Positions 45,700-55,823 of a stretch of DNA of 64,000 bases are shown one piece after another. How positions within the stretch are numbered: the first letter of the stretch is position 1; each line of letters starts with the position of its first letter. The notes under the pieces are model-generated. The model saw only the letters and a list, made by a program, of their open reading frames with translations, was not told the origin of the DNA and did no database searches. A program made the translations under genes and the position numbers. This DNA is from Hydrogenophaga taeniospiralis (GTDB taxonomy: Bacteria > Pseudomonadota > Gammaproteobacteria > Burkholderiales > Burkholderiaceae_C): assembly GCF_020510445.1 (NCBI RefSeq), contig NZ_JAHBAG010000001.1, positions 1,340,501 to 1,404,500 on the forward strand. The letters are read 5' to 3'.

Positions 45700-46158
45700 A
45701 TGAGTTTCGGGCGCCTGGAAAAACCCGCGGGCCACCAGCCCATGAGCGACATCAACGTCACACCCCTGGTGGACGTGATGCTGGTTCTGCTGGTCATCTT
45801 CATCATCACCGCGCCGCTGATGGCGAGCCGGCTGGAGCTGGAGTTGCCGAAGACCAGCACCCCCGTGCAGGCGGAGGAGCCCGAAGCCTTCGTCTCCATC
45901 GGTCTGGATGCGCAGGGACAGATCTTCTGGGATGACCAGCCGATTGACCTCGTCACCTTGCGCCAGCGGCTGGAGGAAACCGCCCGCCGCGATCCGGCCA
46001 CCGAACTGCAGCTGCGTGCCGATGCGGCCGTGCCTTATGGCAAGCTGGCCCAGCTCATTGGCGTTGCGCAGCAGGCCGGGCTGGCGCGGATCGGGTTCGT
46101 GACCGATGCCGAAACCGCCAAGGCGCTGCAACTCCCGGGTGCCAGCGCACAGCCCTGA
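45700..46158 (+). CDS. exbD: ExbD/TolR family protein
   Basis: The 152-residue protein has one N-terminal membrane helix preceded by SDINVTPLVDVMLVLLVIFI, with the proton-binding Asp in LVDVML, and a periplasmic domain. It is the partner of the ExbB/TolQ-like protein 55 bp upstream. Confidence 0.9.
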   Translation: MSFGRLEKPAGHQPMSDINVTPLVDVMLVLLVIFIITAPLMASRLELELPKTSTPVQAEEPEAFVSIGLDAQGQIFWDDQPIDLVTLRQRLEETARRDPATELQLRADAAVPYGKLAQLIGVAQQAGLARIGFVTDAETAKALQLPGASAQP

Positions 46159-46327
46159 ACGCCGGTGTTTCCGGGCGCGGGTGCCGCCGGATCGCGCATT
46201 TCGCTGTCGTTTTCTGTGCACCATCGGGCCCCGGCTTGGGGCTATGCTATAGGCCTTCACGAGCGGGGCGAGGGAACATGCCAGCTCCATCCATTCAGAG
46301 TCCGTTTGAAACCCAAGGAGAGCGTTG

Positions 46328-46705
46328 ATGAAGCAGGGACACAAGCCAGCCGGGCGGCGGGCATTCGCACAACTGGCGCTGGCCGGCGCCGCCGCGCTGG
46401 TGTTGTCGGCATGCGGTGGCAGCGACAGCGATGACGGTCTGGACAAGCAGGGCGTGCTCAACCTGGAGGGCGCCTACAACACCGTGGGCTCCGGCATGAG
46501 CAAGGCGCAGGTCATTGGCATCGTGGGTGAACCACCTCATCAGGAATCCGACTTCATGCTGGGATGGTCGGACTATTCCTATGGCTCGACGCAGGGCCTG
46601 ACGGTACGGTTCCACACGGTGGGCGGTCAGCTGGTGACCGATAGCGCTTCGTGGTTCGTGCAGGCCAATGGAACGGTGAGCCGTTCCTTGAACAAGAATC
46701 TCTGA
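46328..46705 (+). CDS. Small SmpA/BamE-like lipoprotein of unknown function
   Basis: The 125-residue product has an N-terminal signal with lipobox LSAC (C29) and a short domain that resembles the SmpA/OmlA fold: VGSGMSKAQVIGIVGEPPHQ is the recognisable GMS-x-x-Q-V pattern. AAGGAG precedes the ATG at 46328. It lies between exbD and leuS and is distinct from BamE at 43541. Role unknown; an envelope function is likely from the lipobox. Confidence 0.78.
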   Translation: MKQGHKPAGRRAFAQLALAGAAALVLSACGGSDSDDGLDKQGVLNLEGAYNTVGSGMSKAQVIGIVGEPPHQESDFMLGWSDYSYGSTQGLTVRFHTVGGQLVTDSASWFVQANGTVSRSLNKNL

Positions 46706-47023
46706 TCTTCTTTTTCGCTGATCGACGGGACGGTCCAGGCCTTGACCGGTCCCCCGCACCGTGGTCTGCCATCCGGCGTGACCCAGAAAGCGGTGCCTGA
46801 CGGGGTTGTCCGCGTGCGCAGCGGGCGGTTCTGTCCACGCCTTTTCCCACTGCCTCCCGCACCCGCTCACGACCGGGCATGGGTGCCGCGTCCGGCCCGG
46901 TGTGCCAAGCCCTAAAATCCAGGCTTTGCGACGCACCCGCCCTGGGCCATTCTTCCGGGCCACCGAGGCGGGTCCGCGCTGGCTCACACAACCCCTGCCG
47001 CCGGGCAACTGGCCCGCTGTTTC
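46706..47023. other. Region between the lipoprotein gene and leuS
   Basis: About 320 bp with no supportable gene. It should contain the leuS promoter; a TAAAAT hexamer at 46913-46918 is a possible -10 but lacks a clear -35. No T-box-like structure was recognised. Confidence 0.4.
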
Positions 47024-49714
47024 ATGCAACCGACCTATCAGCACAAAGACGTCGAGCGCGCCGCGCACGCCCACTGGAACGCCAACGACGCCTACCGCGT
47101 GAGCGAAGACGCGGGCAAGAAGAAGTTCTACGCCTGCTCCATGCTGCCCTACCCCAGCGGCAAGCTGCACATGGGCCATGTGCGCAACTACACCATCAAC
47201 GACATGCTCACGCGCTACCTGCGCATGAACGGCCACAACGTGCTCATGCCCATGGGGTGGGACGCCTTCGGCCTGCCGGCCGAGAACGCGGCGCTGAAAA
47301 ACGGCGTGCCGCCGGCCAAGTGGACGTACGAGAACATCGCCTACATGAAGCAGCAGATGCAGGCGATGGGCCTGGCCATCGACTGGTCGCGCGAAGTGGC
47401 CACCTGCGACCCCAGTTACTACAAGTGGAACCAGTGGCTGTTCCTCAAGATGCTGGAAAAAGGCATCGCCTACCGCAAGACCCAGATCGTCAACTGGGAC
47501 CCGGTGGACCAGACCGTGCTGGCCAACGAGCAGGTGATCGACGGCAAGGGCTGGCGCACCGGCGCCACGGTGGAAAAGCGCGAGATCCCCGGCTACTACC
47601 TGAACATCACCTCCTACGCCGACGAACTGCTGGACCACGTGCAACTGGGCAACCCCAAGGCCACCCTCAACGGCTGGCCCGACAAGGTGCGCCTGATGCA
47701 GGAAAACTGGATCGGCAAGAGCGAGGGCGTGCGTTTCGCGTTCCCGCACACGATCAAAGCTGCGGACGGAGCGCTGATCGGCGACGGCAAGATGTACGTG
47801 TTCACCACGCGCGCCGACACCATCATGGGCGTGACCTTCTGCGCCGTGGCGGCCGAACACCCGCTGGCCCACCACGCCGCCTTGACCAACCCTGCGCTCG
47901 CTGCGTTCATCGAAGAGTGCAAGACCGGTGGCACGACCGAAGCCGAACTCGCCACGCAGGAAAAGAAGGGCATGGCCACCGGCCTGTTCGTCACCCACCC
48001 GCTGACCGGCGCACAGGTCGAGGTCTGGGTCGGCAACTACGTGCTCATGAGCTACGGCGACGGCGCTGTGATGGGCGTGCCGGCGCACGACGAGCGCGAC
48101 TTCGCGTTCGCGCTGAAGTACGACCTGAAGATCCAGCAGGTCGTGGCGGTGGAGGGCGAAACCTTCTCGACCGCCGCCTGGGCCGACTGGTACGGTGACA
48201 AGCAGCGCTGCGTGTGCGTCAACTCGGGTGTGCTCGACGGTATGAACCAGAAGGCGGCTGTGGACAAGGTCGCCGAACTGCTGGCTGCCCAGGGTCTGGG
48301 CGAAAAGAAGACCACCTTCCGCCTGCGCGACTGGGGCATCAGCCGCCAGCGCTACTGGGGCACGCCCATCCCCATCATCCACTGCGCCGAACACGGCGCG
48401 GTGCCGGTGCCCGCGCAGGACCTGCCGGTGGTGCTGCCGCAGGACTGCATCCCCGACGGCTCGGGCAACCCGCTGCACAAACACGAAGGCTTCCACGCCG
48501 GCGTCACCTGCCCCGTCTGCGGCAAGCCCGCCCGCCGCGAAACCGACACCATGGACACCTTCGTGGATTCGTCCTGGTACTTCATGCGCTATTGCGACCC
48601 CACCAACAGCGAGAAGATGGTGGCCGAGGGGGCGGACTACTGGATGCCGATGGACCAGTACATCGGCGGCATCGAACACGCCATCCTGCACCTGCTGTAC
48701 GCCCGCTTCTGGACCAAGGTCATGCGTGACCTCGGCCTGGTGAAGGTGGACGAACCCTTCAGCAAGCTGCTGACCCAGGGCATGGTGCTCAACCACATCT
48801 ACTCGCGCCGCACCGAGAAGGGCGGCAAGGACTACTTCTGGCCGCACGACGTGGAGCACGTGCTCGACGACACGGGCAAGGTGGTGGGCGCCAAGTTGAA
48901 GAACCCGGCCGCCAGTGGTGACGGCATGCTGCCCGTGGGAACGGCCATCGATTACGAGGGCGTGGGCACCATGTCCAAGTCCAAGAACAACGGCGTCGAC
49001 CCGCAGGACCTGATCGAGAAGTACGGCGCCGACACCGCGCGCCTGTACACCATGTTCACCGCGCCGCCCGAGGCCACGCTGGAGTGGAACGATGCGGCGG
49101 TGGAAGGCAGTTACCGCTTCCTGCGCCGGGTCTGGGGCTTCGGCCACAAGCTCAGCGCCATCGGGGGACTGGGCGCCCTGGCCGCTGGCGTGTCGGGCCA
49201 GAGTCTGTCCAAGGTCGCCAAGGCGTTGCGCCTGGAGATCCACACCGTGCTCAAGCAGGTGGACTACGACTACCAGCGCATGCAGTACAACACCGTGGTC
49301 TCGGGCGCGATGAAGATGCTCAACGCGCTGGACGACTTCAAGTCCGACGGCTCCGCGGGTGACAACGCCGCGCTCGCCGAAGGCTTCGCCATCCTGCTGC
49401 GTTGTATCTACCCGGCCACGCCGCACATCGCCCACAGCCTCTGGGTCGAACTCGGCTACGCCGCCGCATCGGGCGAACTGCTTGACGCCCCCTGGCCGCA
49501 GGCCGACGAAGCCGCGCTGCAGCGCGACGAAATCGAACTCGTGCTGCAGATCAACGGCAAGCTGCGTGGCTCGATCACCGTGCCGGCCAACGCCGACAAG
49601 GCCACCATCGAAGCGGCGGCGTTGGCGAGCGAAGCGTTCCAGAAACAGGCCAACGGCGCCGCCCCGAAAAAGGTGGTGGTGGTGCCCGGCCGGCTGGTCA
49701 ACCTGGTGGTATAA
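47024..49714 (+). CDS. leuS: Leucyl-tRNA synthetase
   Basis: The 896-residue class I enzyme charges tRNA-Leu. The HIGH-type motif is in [15 protein letters not shown] (~residues 43-57), the KMSKS motif in [14 protein letters not shown] (~residue 648), and the CP1 editing domain includes [11 protein letters not shown] (~residues 263-273). [12 protein letters not shown] and [17 protein letters not shown] mark the catalytic core. Full length. Confidence 0.98.
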   Translation: MQPTYQHKDVERAAHAHWNANDAYRVSEDAGKKKFYACSMLPYPSGKLHMGHVRNYTINDMLTRYLRMNGHNVLMPMGWDAFGLPAENAALKNGVPPAKWTYENIAYMKQQMQAMGLAIDWSREVATCDPSYYKWNQWLFLKMLEKGIAYRKTQIVNWDPVDQTVLANEQVIDGKGWRTGATVEKREIPGYYLNITSYADELLDHVQLGNPKATLNGWPDKVRLMQENWIGKSEGVRFAFPHTIKAADGALIGDGKMYVFTTRADTIMGVTFCAVAAEHPLAHHAALTNPALAAFIEECKTGGTTEAELATQEKKGMATGLFVTHPLTGAQVEVWVGNYVLMSYGDGAVMGVPAHDERDFAFALKYDLKIQQVVAVEGETFSTAAWADWYGDKQRCVCVNSGVLDGMNQKAAVDKVAELLAAQGLGEKKTTFRLRDWGISRQRYWGTPIPIIHCAEHGAVPVPAQDLPVVLPQDCIPDGSGNPLHKHEGFHAGVTCPVCGKPARRETDTMDTFVDSSWYFMRYCDPTNSEKMVAEGADYWMPMDQYIGGIEHAILHLLYARFWTKVMRDLGLVKVDEPFSKLLTQGMVLNHIYSRRTEKGGKDYFWPHDVEHVLDDTGKVVGAKLKNPAASGDGMLPVGTAIDYEGVGTMSKSKNNGVDPQDLIEKYGADTARLYTMFTAPPEATLEWNDAAVEGSYRFLRRVWGFGHKLSAIGGLGALAAGVSGQSLSKVAKALRLEIHTVLKQVDYDYQRMQYNTVVSGAMKMLNALDDFKSDGSAGDNAALAEGFAILLRCIYPATPHIAHSLWVELGYAAASGELLDAPWPQADEAALQRDEIELVLQINGKLRGSITVPANADKATIEAAALASEAFQKQANGAAPKKVVVVPGRLVNLVV

Positions 49715-49725
49715 AACTCCGTGCC

Positions 49726-50313
49726 ATGACGCCCATTTCAAACCCCCACTCCCCCATTTCCGGCCAGCCCTTGACGGGCGCCACTGGCGTCGTCGCCGAA
49801 CGGCGTGCGCTCCTGCGTGGCTTGGCCGGGGCGGGCGTCGTGCTCTCCGGCGGCCTGCTCACCGGGTGTGGCTTCGCGCTGCGCCAGGCGCCGACATTCG
49901 CGTTTGACTCGGTGAGGGTGTCGAACTATGAGAACTCGCCAGTGTCGCGCGCCCTGCAGCGCGCGCTCGCGGCGTCCGATATCCGCGTGTTGAATTCGTC
50001 CTCCCCCGCCGCTCAGGAGGCCCAGGTGGTGCTGGCGGTGCTGGTGGACCAGCGCGAGCGCGCGGTGGTGGGGCAGACCGCGGCGGGCCAGGTGCGCGAG
50101 CTGCAGTTGCGCACCCGGTTTCGCTTCAGCCTGAGCACCACAGCGGGCAAGAGCCTGATCGAGAGCACCGAGATGCTGCTGGAGCGCGACATCAGCTTCA
50201 CCGAAACGGCCGCGCTCGCCAAGGCCTCCGAGGAATACATGATGTTCAACGACATGCAGGGCGACATCGTGCAGCAGGTCATGCGCCGCCTGGCTGCCGT
50301 GAAGTCGCTCTGA
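49726..50313 (+). CDS. lptE: LPS-assembly lipoprotein LptE
   Basis: The 195-residue protein has a signal sequence and lipobox LLTGC (C48) followed by GFALRQ, the typical N-terminus of LptE, and a domain with two-helix/beta pattern. It plugs LptD in the outer-membrane LPS export machine. It begins 11 bp after the leuS stop and is followed by holA, the conserved leuS-lptE-holA order. Confidence 0.93.
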   Translation: MTPISNPHSPISGQPLTGATGVVAERRALLRGLAGAGVVLSGGLLTGCGFALRQAPTFAFDSVRVSNYENSPVSRALQRALAASDIRVLNSSSPAAQEAQVVLAVLVDQRERAVVGQTAAGQVRELQLRTRFRFSLSTTAGKSLIESTEMLLERDISFTETAALAKASEEYMMFNDMQGDIVQQVMRRLAAVKSL

Positions 50314-50323
50314 GCGCCGCCCC

Positions 50324-51376
50324 ATGCAGGTCGCGGCGCCGCAGCTCGCCAGCCAGCTCCAGCGCGGCCTGCGCAGCCTCTACACCTTGTACGGCGACGA
50401 GCCGCTGCTGATCCAGGAAGCGGGCGATGCCATCCGCGCGGCCGCGCGCGAACAGGGCTACACCGAACGCACGGTGCACACCGTGGCCGGCGCGCACTTC
50501 GACTGGAGCGAGGTGCTCGCCAGCGGCGGCTCGTTGAGCCTGTTCGCCGACAAACAACTGATCGAGATCCGGGTCCCTTCGGGCAAACCCGGCAAGGACG
50601 GATCGCAGGTATTGCAGCAACTGGCCGCCAGCGCCGAAGGCAACGACAGCACGCTCACGCTGGTGGTCCTGCCCCGGCTGGACGCCGCGACCCAGAAGGG
50701 CGCCTGGTTTGCCGCGCTCGACAGCTTCGGGGTGACGGTGCGCGTGGACCCGGTGGACCGCAAGGCCCTGCCGCAATGGATCGCGCAGCGCCTGCAGCAG
50801 CAGGGCCAGCGTGTGGCCGCGGGTGAAGAGGGGCAGCGCACGCTGCAGTTTTTCGCCGACCGGGTCGAGGGCAACCTGCTCGCCGCGCACCAGGAAATCC
50901 AGAAGCTCGCGCTGCTGCACCCGCCGGGTGAGCTTGGCTTTGACCAGGTGGAGGCCGCCGTGCTCAACGTGGCGCGCTACGACGCCTTCAAGCTCGCCGA
51001 AGCGGTGCTGGGCGGCCAGAGCCTGCGCGTGCAGCGCATGCTCGATGGCCTGCAGGCCGAGGGCGAGGCCGCGGTGCTGGTGCATTGGGCCCTGTCCGAA
51101 GACATCCGCACGCTCAACCGCGTGCGCCACGCCATGGACGCGGGCCGCCCGCTGCCCATGGCCTTGCGCGAGAACCGGGTCTGGGGCGTCAAGGAAAAGC
51201 TCATGGAGCGTGTGTTGCCGCAGTTGGGCACCGCCACCCTGGCGCGCTGGCTGCGCGATGCCCACACGGTCGATGGCATCGTCAAGGGCCTCAAACAGCC
51301 CGACTGGCCGGCCGACCCCTGGGTGGCGCTGCAGCAGCTCGCGCAGCGCGTGTCCCAGGCCTGTGCGGTGAGATAG
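50324..51376 (+). CDS. holA: DNA polymerase III delta subunit
   Basis: The 350-residue clamp-loader subunit opens the beta clamp. It begins with LYTLYGDEPLLIQEAGDAIR (residues ~17-36), the typical HolA N-terminus, and shows FADRVEGNLLAAHQEIQKLA in domain II and a helical C-terminal domain (TLARWLRDAHTVDGIVKGLK). 10 bp from lptE. A hairpin GGGCCTG/CAGGCCC at 51376-51401 separates it from the convergent AraC gene. Confidence 0.95.
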   Translation: MQVAAPQLASQLQRGLRSLYTLYGDEPLLIQEAGDAIRAAAREQGYTERTVHTVAGAHFDWSEVLASGGSLSLFADKQLIEIRVPSGKPGKDGSQVLQQLAASAEGNDSTLTLVVLPRLDAATQKGAWFAALDSFGVTVRVDPVDRKALPQWIAQRLQQQGQRVAAGEEGQRTLQFFADRVEGNLLAAHQEIQKLALLHPPGELGFDQVEAAVLNVARYDAFKLAEAVLGGQSLRVQRMLDGLQAEGEAAVLVHWALSEDIRTLNRVRHAMDAGRPLPMALRENRVWGVKEKLMERVLPQLGTATLARWLRDAHTVDGIVKGLKQPDWPADPWVALQQLAQRVSQACAVR

Positions 51377-51404
51377 GGCCTGTTGACAGAGCTTCAGGCC
51401 CTGG

Positions 51405-52382
51405 TCACCGGGCTTCGGTGTCCAGGACCTGGCGCAGTGCGGTGTCGCGAAAGTCGCTCGGCGACAGGCCGGTGTGTTCGCGGAACACCCGGCTGAAATG
51501 CGCGCCGTTGTTGAAACCCCAGGAAAACGCGATGTCGGTGATGGTGCGATGCGCCTGGGCCGGGTCCTTCAGTTCGCGCATGCAGGCCTGCAGGCGCCGA
51601 CGCAGGATGTGGTGGGCCAGCGTGTCGTCCTCGGCGTTGAAGGCGTTGTGCAGGTGGCGCTTGCTGCAGTTGAGCGACTGCGCGATGCGCTCGATCGACA
51701 ACCCCGGGTCGCGCAGGTGCTGGCCGATGTGCTCGCGGATGCGGTCGCGAAAGGCTTCGAGCTGGGTGGTGGCGTTCTCGCGGCCCGCCAGTTCCTGCAG
51801 CGACAGCCGCACCAGCTCGATGATCAGCTCACCGGCGCCGCGCGCGGCGTGGTCGCTCATGACCGGCAGCTCCTGGTAGGTGCTGCGCATGGTTTCCAGC
51901 GCCACCCGTGAAATGCCGCTGGCGCCGCCCACGTGGCGGGCCATCAGCGGCTCCAGCCGCAGGCCGCGCTCGGCCACCTGCTCCTTGGGCAACATCACGA
52001 TGAGGTGTTCCACCCGCTCCGGGTTGGCGATTTCGTAGCTGCCGGTGGTGTCGTAGATGGCCCAGCCGCCCGGGCGCACCCAGGCCTGTCGGCCCTGCTG
52101 TTCCACCGCGGCACTGCCCCGCCAGGGCGCCACGATCTTCAGATAGCTGGTGTCGCCGGCGCGCGCCAGGCGCGGGCTGCGCAACACGCGGTGGCGGTTG
52201 GCTTCGAGCTTGGTCAGCACCACGTCGCCCGCGTGCGAGGCGCTCAGGTGGCCGTCGAAACCGGTGTCGCCGTAGAGGTCGGATTCGAGACCGCCGAAGT
52301 GCTTCCAGATCCAGTCGCGCCAGGCGGGCGCGCGTTCGCTGGGGGCGACGGCGTCGGTGCTCATCACGGAGGAGGGGGTCAT
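51405..52382 (-). CDS. AraC-family transcriptional regulator
   Basis: The 325-residue regulator has a C-terminal double helix-turn-helix of the AraC/XylS type (about residues 215-320): LSIERIAQSLNCSKRHLHNA for the first HTH and ITDIAFSWGFNNGAHFSRVF for the second. The N-terminal ~200 residues resemble the cupin-like AraC-binding-domain-like region of aromatic-responsive members. The ATG at 52382 has GGAG nearby; an ATG at 52364 is possible. Divergent from a Liv-type operon, it likely controls it in response to an aromatic or amino-acid-like ligand. Confidence 0.88.
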   Translation of the reverse strand: MTPSSVMSTDAVAPSERAPAWRDWIWKHFGGLESDLYGDTGFDGHLSASHAGDVVLTKLEANRHRVLRSPRLARAGDTSYLKIVAPWRGSAAVEQQGRQAWVRPGGWAIYDTTGSYEIANPERVEHLIVMLPKEQVAERGLRLEPLMARHVGGASGISRVALETMRSTYQELPVMSDHAARGAGELIIELVRLSLQELAGRENATTQLEAFRDRIREHIGQHLRDPGLSIERIAQSLNCSKRHLHNAFNAEDDTLAHHILRRRLQACMRELKDPAQAHRTITDIAFSWGFNNGAHFSRVFREHTGLSPSDFRDTALRQVLDTEAR

Positions 52383-52402
52383 GTCGAGGCTCCGGCACTG
52401 GG

Positions 52403-52499
52403 GTGCACAAATTATGGGCGGCGGTGCACGGCCCTGGGGGGCCTGGGGTTGAGGGTTATCCCGCATGCGCGTGCACGCTCCGGCAAGCGGCTTGTGCAC
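52403..52499. promoter_or_regulatory. Four GTGCAC palindromes in the divergent promoter region
   Basis: GTGCAC occurs at 52403, 52424, 52471 and 52494, giving two pairs 21 and 23 bp apart, about two helical turns each. They lie between the AraC gene and the Liv-type operon. These are candidate operator sites for the AraC regulator; binding is inferred from position only. Confidence 0.45.
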
Positions 52500-52574
52500 C
52501 ACCAGCACAGCCGGGCAGGGGTGGGCTGCCTAGCATTCGGGGGTCCGCATCCCGAACACCACAGGAGACCTGCC

Positions 52575-53774
52575 ATGGCCCAGTCCACCCGCCGTCTGAT
52601 CCTCAAGAGCGCCGCCACCACGGTGGGCGCGATGGCCGTTGCGCCCCGGTTGCTGGCCCAGTCCACAGCGGTGCGCGTGGGCTACGCCATGGCCCGCACC
52701 GGTCCCTGGACCGGTGGTGCCCAGGTCAGCCAGGAGCCCAACTACCTGCTCTGGGCCGAACAGCAGAACGCCGCGGGCGGCCTCAGCGTCAAGGGGGTGA
52801 AGCGCCCGATCGAACTCGTCAGCTACGACGATCGCAGCGAGGTCGAAACCTGTGTGCGCACCTACGAAAAGCTCATGGGCAGCGACAAGGTGGACCTGGT
52901 GCTGCCGCCCTGGGGCAGCAACGCCAACTTCGCCGTGGCGCCGCTGGCCAACCGCTTTGGCTATCCCTTCCTGGCGCCCACCGCGCTCTCGAAACGGCTG
53001 GCGGAAATGAAGCTGCCGTACTTCTTCCTGCTGCTGCAGCAGCCCGCGCCCATGACCGGCGCGCTGGTGGACATGCTCAAGGCCAACGGCTGCAAGACCC
53101 TGGCCTGCATCTACGTGGACGATCTGTTCGGCCTGGAAAACTACGCCGCGCTCAAGGTGGCGCTGCAGGGCAGTGGCATCCAGATGGTGGAGGACAAGAG
53201 CTACCCTGGGGGCGTGAAAGACCTCTCGCCCGTGCTGCGCAGCATCAAGGACAAGAACCCCGACGCCTTCGTCGGTTTCACCTACCCGCCCGACACCATC
53301 CTGGCCAGCAAGCAGGCCAAGGAAGTGGGCTTCAACCCCAAGTTCTTCTACGCCTCGGTCGGCACCGCTTTCCAGCTGTATCGCAACGTGATGACGCCCG
53401 CGGGTGCCGAAGGCGTGCTGGGCATGGGCTCGTGGAACGCCAAGACCAGCTCGGCGGCCAAGGCCTACTTCGATGCCCACACCAAGAAGTTCGCCGGCAA
53501 GGAACCCGACCGCTGGGCCAGCGGGGCCTGCTGGGCGGGGCTGGAGATCCTCACCAACGCGGTGGCACGCCAGGGGCTGGACCGCAAGGCGATCCGCGAC
53601 TACGTGGCCGGCACCACGCACAAGACCATCATCGGCGACATCCGGTTCAACGGCAGCGAGAACGTGGGCACCCCGGGCACGGTGAGCCAGTGGCAGAACG
53701 GCGAGTTCGAGGTGGTGTGGCCGAAGAACGTGGCGACGGCTGCGCTGAACCCCAACAAGCCGGCATGGAGATAA
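52575..53774 (+). CDS. ABC substrate-binding protein, branched-chain amino acid type
   Basis: The 399-residue protein starts with a twin-Arg-like signal (STRRLILKSAATTVGAMAVA, cleaved after RLLA or LLAQS) and continues as a Peripla_BP_6-type (LivK-like) binding protein with VRVGYAMARTGPWTGGAQVS and DKVDLVLPPWGSNANFAVAP. AGGAGACC precedes the ATG. First gene of the operon; ligand unknown (see the aldehyde dehydrogenase). Confidence 0.9.
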   Translation: MAQSTRRLILKSAATTVGAMAVAPRLLAQSTAVRVGYAMARTGPWTGGAQVSQEPNYLLWAEQQNAAGGLSVKGVKRPIELVSYDDRSEVETCVRTYEKLMGSDKVDLVLPPWGSNANFAVAPLANRFGYPFLAPTALSKRLAEMKLPYFFLLLQQPAPMTGALVDMLKANGCKTLACIYVDDLFGLENYAALKVALQGSGIQMVEDKSYPGGVKDLSPVLRSIKDKNPDAFVGFTYPPDTILASKQAKEVGFNPKFFYASVGTAFQLYRNVMTPAGAEGVLGMGSWNAKTSSAAKAYFDAHTKKFAGKEPDRWASGACWAGLEILTNAVARQGLDRKAIRDYVAGTTHKTIIGDIRFNGSENVGTPGTVSQWQNGEFEVVWPKNVATAALNPNKPAWR

Positions 53775-53853
53775 GGCCCACCCCCGCGTCGGCCTGACGG
53801 CCGCCACCCCCTCACGGGGGCAACGTCTGCGGCCCGGCCAAGCCGGTTCCGCG
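53775..53853. repeat. Dispersed GC-rich intergenic repeat, copy within the Liv-type operon
   Basis: Begins right after the binding-protein stop. It contains GGCCCACCCCCGCGTCGGCC, CACCCCCTCACGGGGGCAAC and the block GGCCCGGCCAAGCCGGTTCC, shared with 27528-27590 and 28403-28488. Confidence 0.7.
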
Positions 53854-53882
53854 ACGTTCTGGACAACTTCCTCTTCGCTCGC

Positions 53883-54773
53883 ATGTCTTTTTCCGCCTGG
53901 CTCGAACTCCTCGCCTCCGGTCTCATCACCGGGGGCATCTACGCGCTCGTCGCGCTGGGGCTGAACCTGCAGTACGGGCTGATGCGCATCCTCAACATCG
54001 CGCACGGCGAGTTCCTGATGGTGGGGGCCTACCTGACCTGGATGGTGCAGACCTCGTTGGGCCTGTCGCCGCTGTGGATGGTGCCGGTGTCGTTCGGCCT
54101 GCTGATGGGGCTGGGGCTGGTCGTGCATTGGTTGTGTTTCCGGCGCCTGACCGCCACCTCGCCCAACCTCGACATCTTCGAGGCGCGCGGTCTCATGGTG
54201 TCGTTCGGCCTGATGTTCCTGGTGCAGAACGTGGTGTCCTACGTCTGGGGCGGTGACCTGCGCGGCTACGACTTCCTGACCGACCCGGTGCCGGTGGGCA
54301 ACGCGCAGTTCGCCGCCAACAAGCTGCTGGTGTTCGCGCTGGCCTTGCTGTTTTCGGGTGCGCTCATCGCGCTGCTGCGGCTCACCCTGCTGGGCAAGGG
54401 CGTGCGCGCGCTGATGCAGTCGCCGGTGGGCGCGCAGCTGGTGGGCATCGACACCCGGCGGCTGCACCCGCTGATGTTCGGCGTGGGCCTGGGGCTCTCG
54501 GGCGTGGCGGGCTGCCTACTCTCCATGGCCTACACCATCAGCCCTTCCATGGGCGAGCCCTACACCGTCACCGCGCTGATCGTGATCACGCTGGGGGGCT
54601 TCGGCAGCATGAGCGGCGCGCTCGCCGGTGGCCTGCTGCTGGGCGTGATCGAGGCCCTGGGCATGCATTTCACCAACCCCTCCCTCAAGGCGCTGCTGAG
54701 CTACGTCGTGTTCATCGGCGTGCTGCTGCTGCGACCCGAGGGCCTGTTTGCCCGCAAAGGACGCAGGGCATGA
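53883..54773 (+). CDS. livH: Branched-chain-type ABC permease, LivH
   Basis: The 296-residue inner-membrane protein has about eight helices and the LivH core: YALVALGLNLQYGLMRILNI and AHGEFLMVGAYLTW near the N-terminus, then RTLALAQSPVG-type sequence VRALMQSPVGAQLVGIDTRR. It forms the channel with LivM. Confidence 0.93.
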   Translation: MSFSAWLELLASGLITGGIYALVALGLNLQYGLMRILNIAHGEFLMVGAYLTWMVQTSLGLSPLWMVPVSFGLLMGLGLVVHWLCFRRLTATSPNLDIFEARGLMVSFGLMFLVQNVVSYVWGGDLRGYDFLTDPVPVGNAQFAANKLLVFALALLFSGALIALLRLTLLGKGVRALMQSPVGAQLVGIDTRRLHPLMFGVGLGLSGVAGCLLSMAYTISPSMGEPYTVTALIVITLGGFGSMSGALAGGLLLGVIEALGMHFTNPSLKALLSYVVFIGVLLLRPEGLFARKGRRA

Positions 54774-54789
54774 CGTGCACCGTTAACCC

Positions 54790-55818
54790 ATGAACTCCCG
54801 ACAACTCTTCGTGCGCGACCTGCTGGTGTTGTTCGGGCTCACCGGCTGGGCGCTGGCCATCCCCGGTTTCGGCAGCGAGTTCGCCGTGTCCATGGCGCTC
54901 ACCTGCCTGATGTACATCGCGCTCTCATCGAGCTGGGCGCTGTTCTGCGGCAGCACGCGCTACCTCTCGCTGGCCACCTCGGCCTTCTTCGGCATCGGCG
55001 CCTACACCGGCGCGCTGCTGCTGGAGCAACTGGCCTGGCTGCCCGTGATCGCGCTGGGCGCGGCCGTGGCCGCCGCTGTGGCGGTGCTCATGGGGGCGGC
55101 CGTGCTGCACCTGCGCGGCACCTACTTCGCGGTGCTCACCTTCGGCATGACCGAGCTGATCCGCCACGCCATCAGCTACTTCGAAAAGAGCGTCACCGGC
55201 ACCGTGGGCCGCGTGCTCATGGTGGTGCCCGAACGCGACACGGTGTACTTCACCCTGCTCGCGCTGGCCGTGATCGCGGTGGCGCTGTCCATCGCCATCC
55301 GCCGCACGCGTTTCGGCCTGGCCATGAGGGGCATCGGCGCCGACGAGCAACGCGCGCAGACCCTGGGCGTGAACACCCGCTTCATCAAGATCGCCGGCTT
55401 CGCGCTCACCGCCGCCGTGGCCGGCGCGGTGGGGGCGGCCATGTCGGTGCGCTGGACCTACATCGACCCGCACACCGTGTTCAACCCCTTCATCGGCTTC
55501 CAGACCGTGCTGATCGCGCTCATCGGCGGCGCCATGACGCTCTGGGGCCCGCTCATTGCCGCCATCGTGTTCAGCGTGCTGGCCGAGACGCTGCGCTTAC
55601 AGGTGCCGCAGCTCTACATGGTGTCGCTGGGGTTGCTGCTCATCTTGTCGGTGCTGTACCTGCCGGGTGGCCTGGCCTCGTTGCGCGCCGACACCTTACG
55701 CGGCTGGCGCGAGGGTGCCAAGGCCTGGTGGACTGAGACGCGCGACGACCTGAGCGGTGAGACGAAACGCCGCAAACAACTTGAAAAGAGCTTGAGGGAG
55801 CGCCGCGATGTGTTTTGA
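54790..55818 (+). CDS. livM: Branched-chain-type ABC permease, LivM
   Basis: The 342-residue protein has about ten helices and the LivM signature around YFAVLTFGMTELIRHAIS and RFGLAMRGIGADEQRAQTLG (about residues 175-195). The C-terminus is a charged cytoplasmic tail. It starts 16 bp after livH. Confidence 0.93.
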   Translation: MNSRQLFVRDLLVLFGLTGWALAIPGFGSEFAVSMALTCLMYIALSSSWALFCGSTRYLSLATSAFFGIGAYTGALLLEQLAWLPVIALGAAVAAAVAVLMGAAVLHLRGTYFAVLTFGMTELIRHAISYFEKSVTGTVGRVLMVVPERDTVYFTLLALAVIAVALSIAIRRTRFGLAMRGIGADEQRAQTLGVNTRFIKIAGFALTAAVAGAVGAAMSVRWTYIDPHTVFNPFIGFQTVLIALIGGAMTLWGPLIAAIVFSVLAETLRLQVPQLYMVSLGLLLILSVLYLPGGLASLRADTLRGWREGAKAWWTETRDDLSGETKRRKQLEKSLRERRDVF

Positions 55819-55823
55819 ATGGA

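Noticed and set aside
46295..49741. A 1148-codon open frame on the minus strand
   Set aside because: Fully antisense to leuS, His/Val/Gly-rich and without any family resemblance; a shadow of codon bias.
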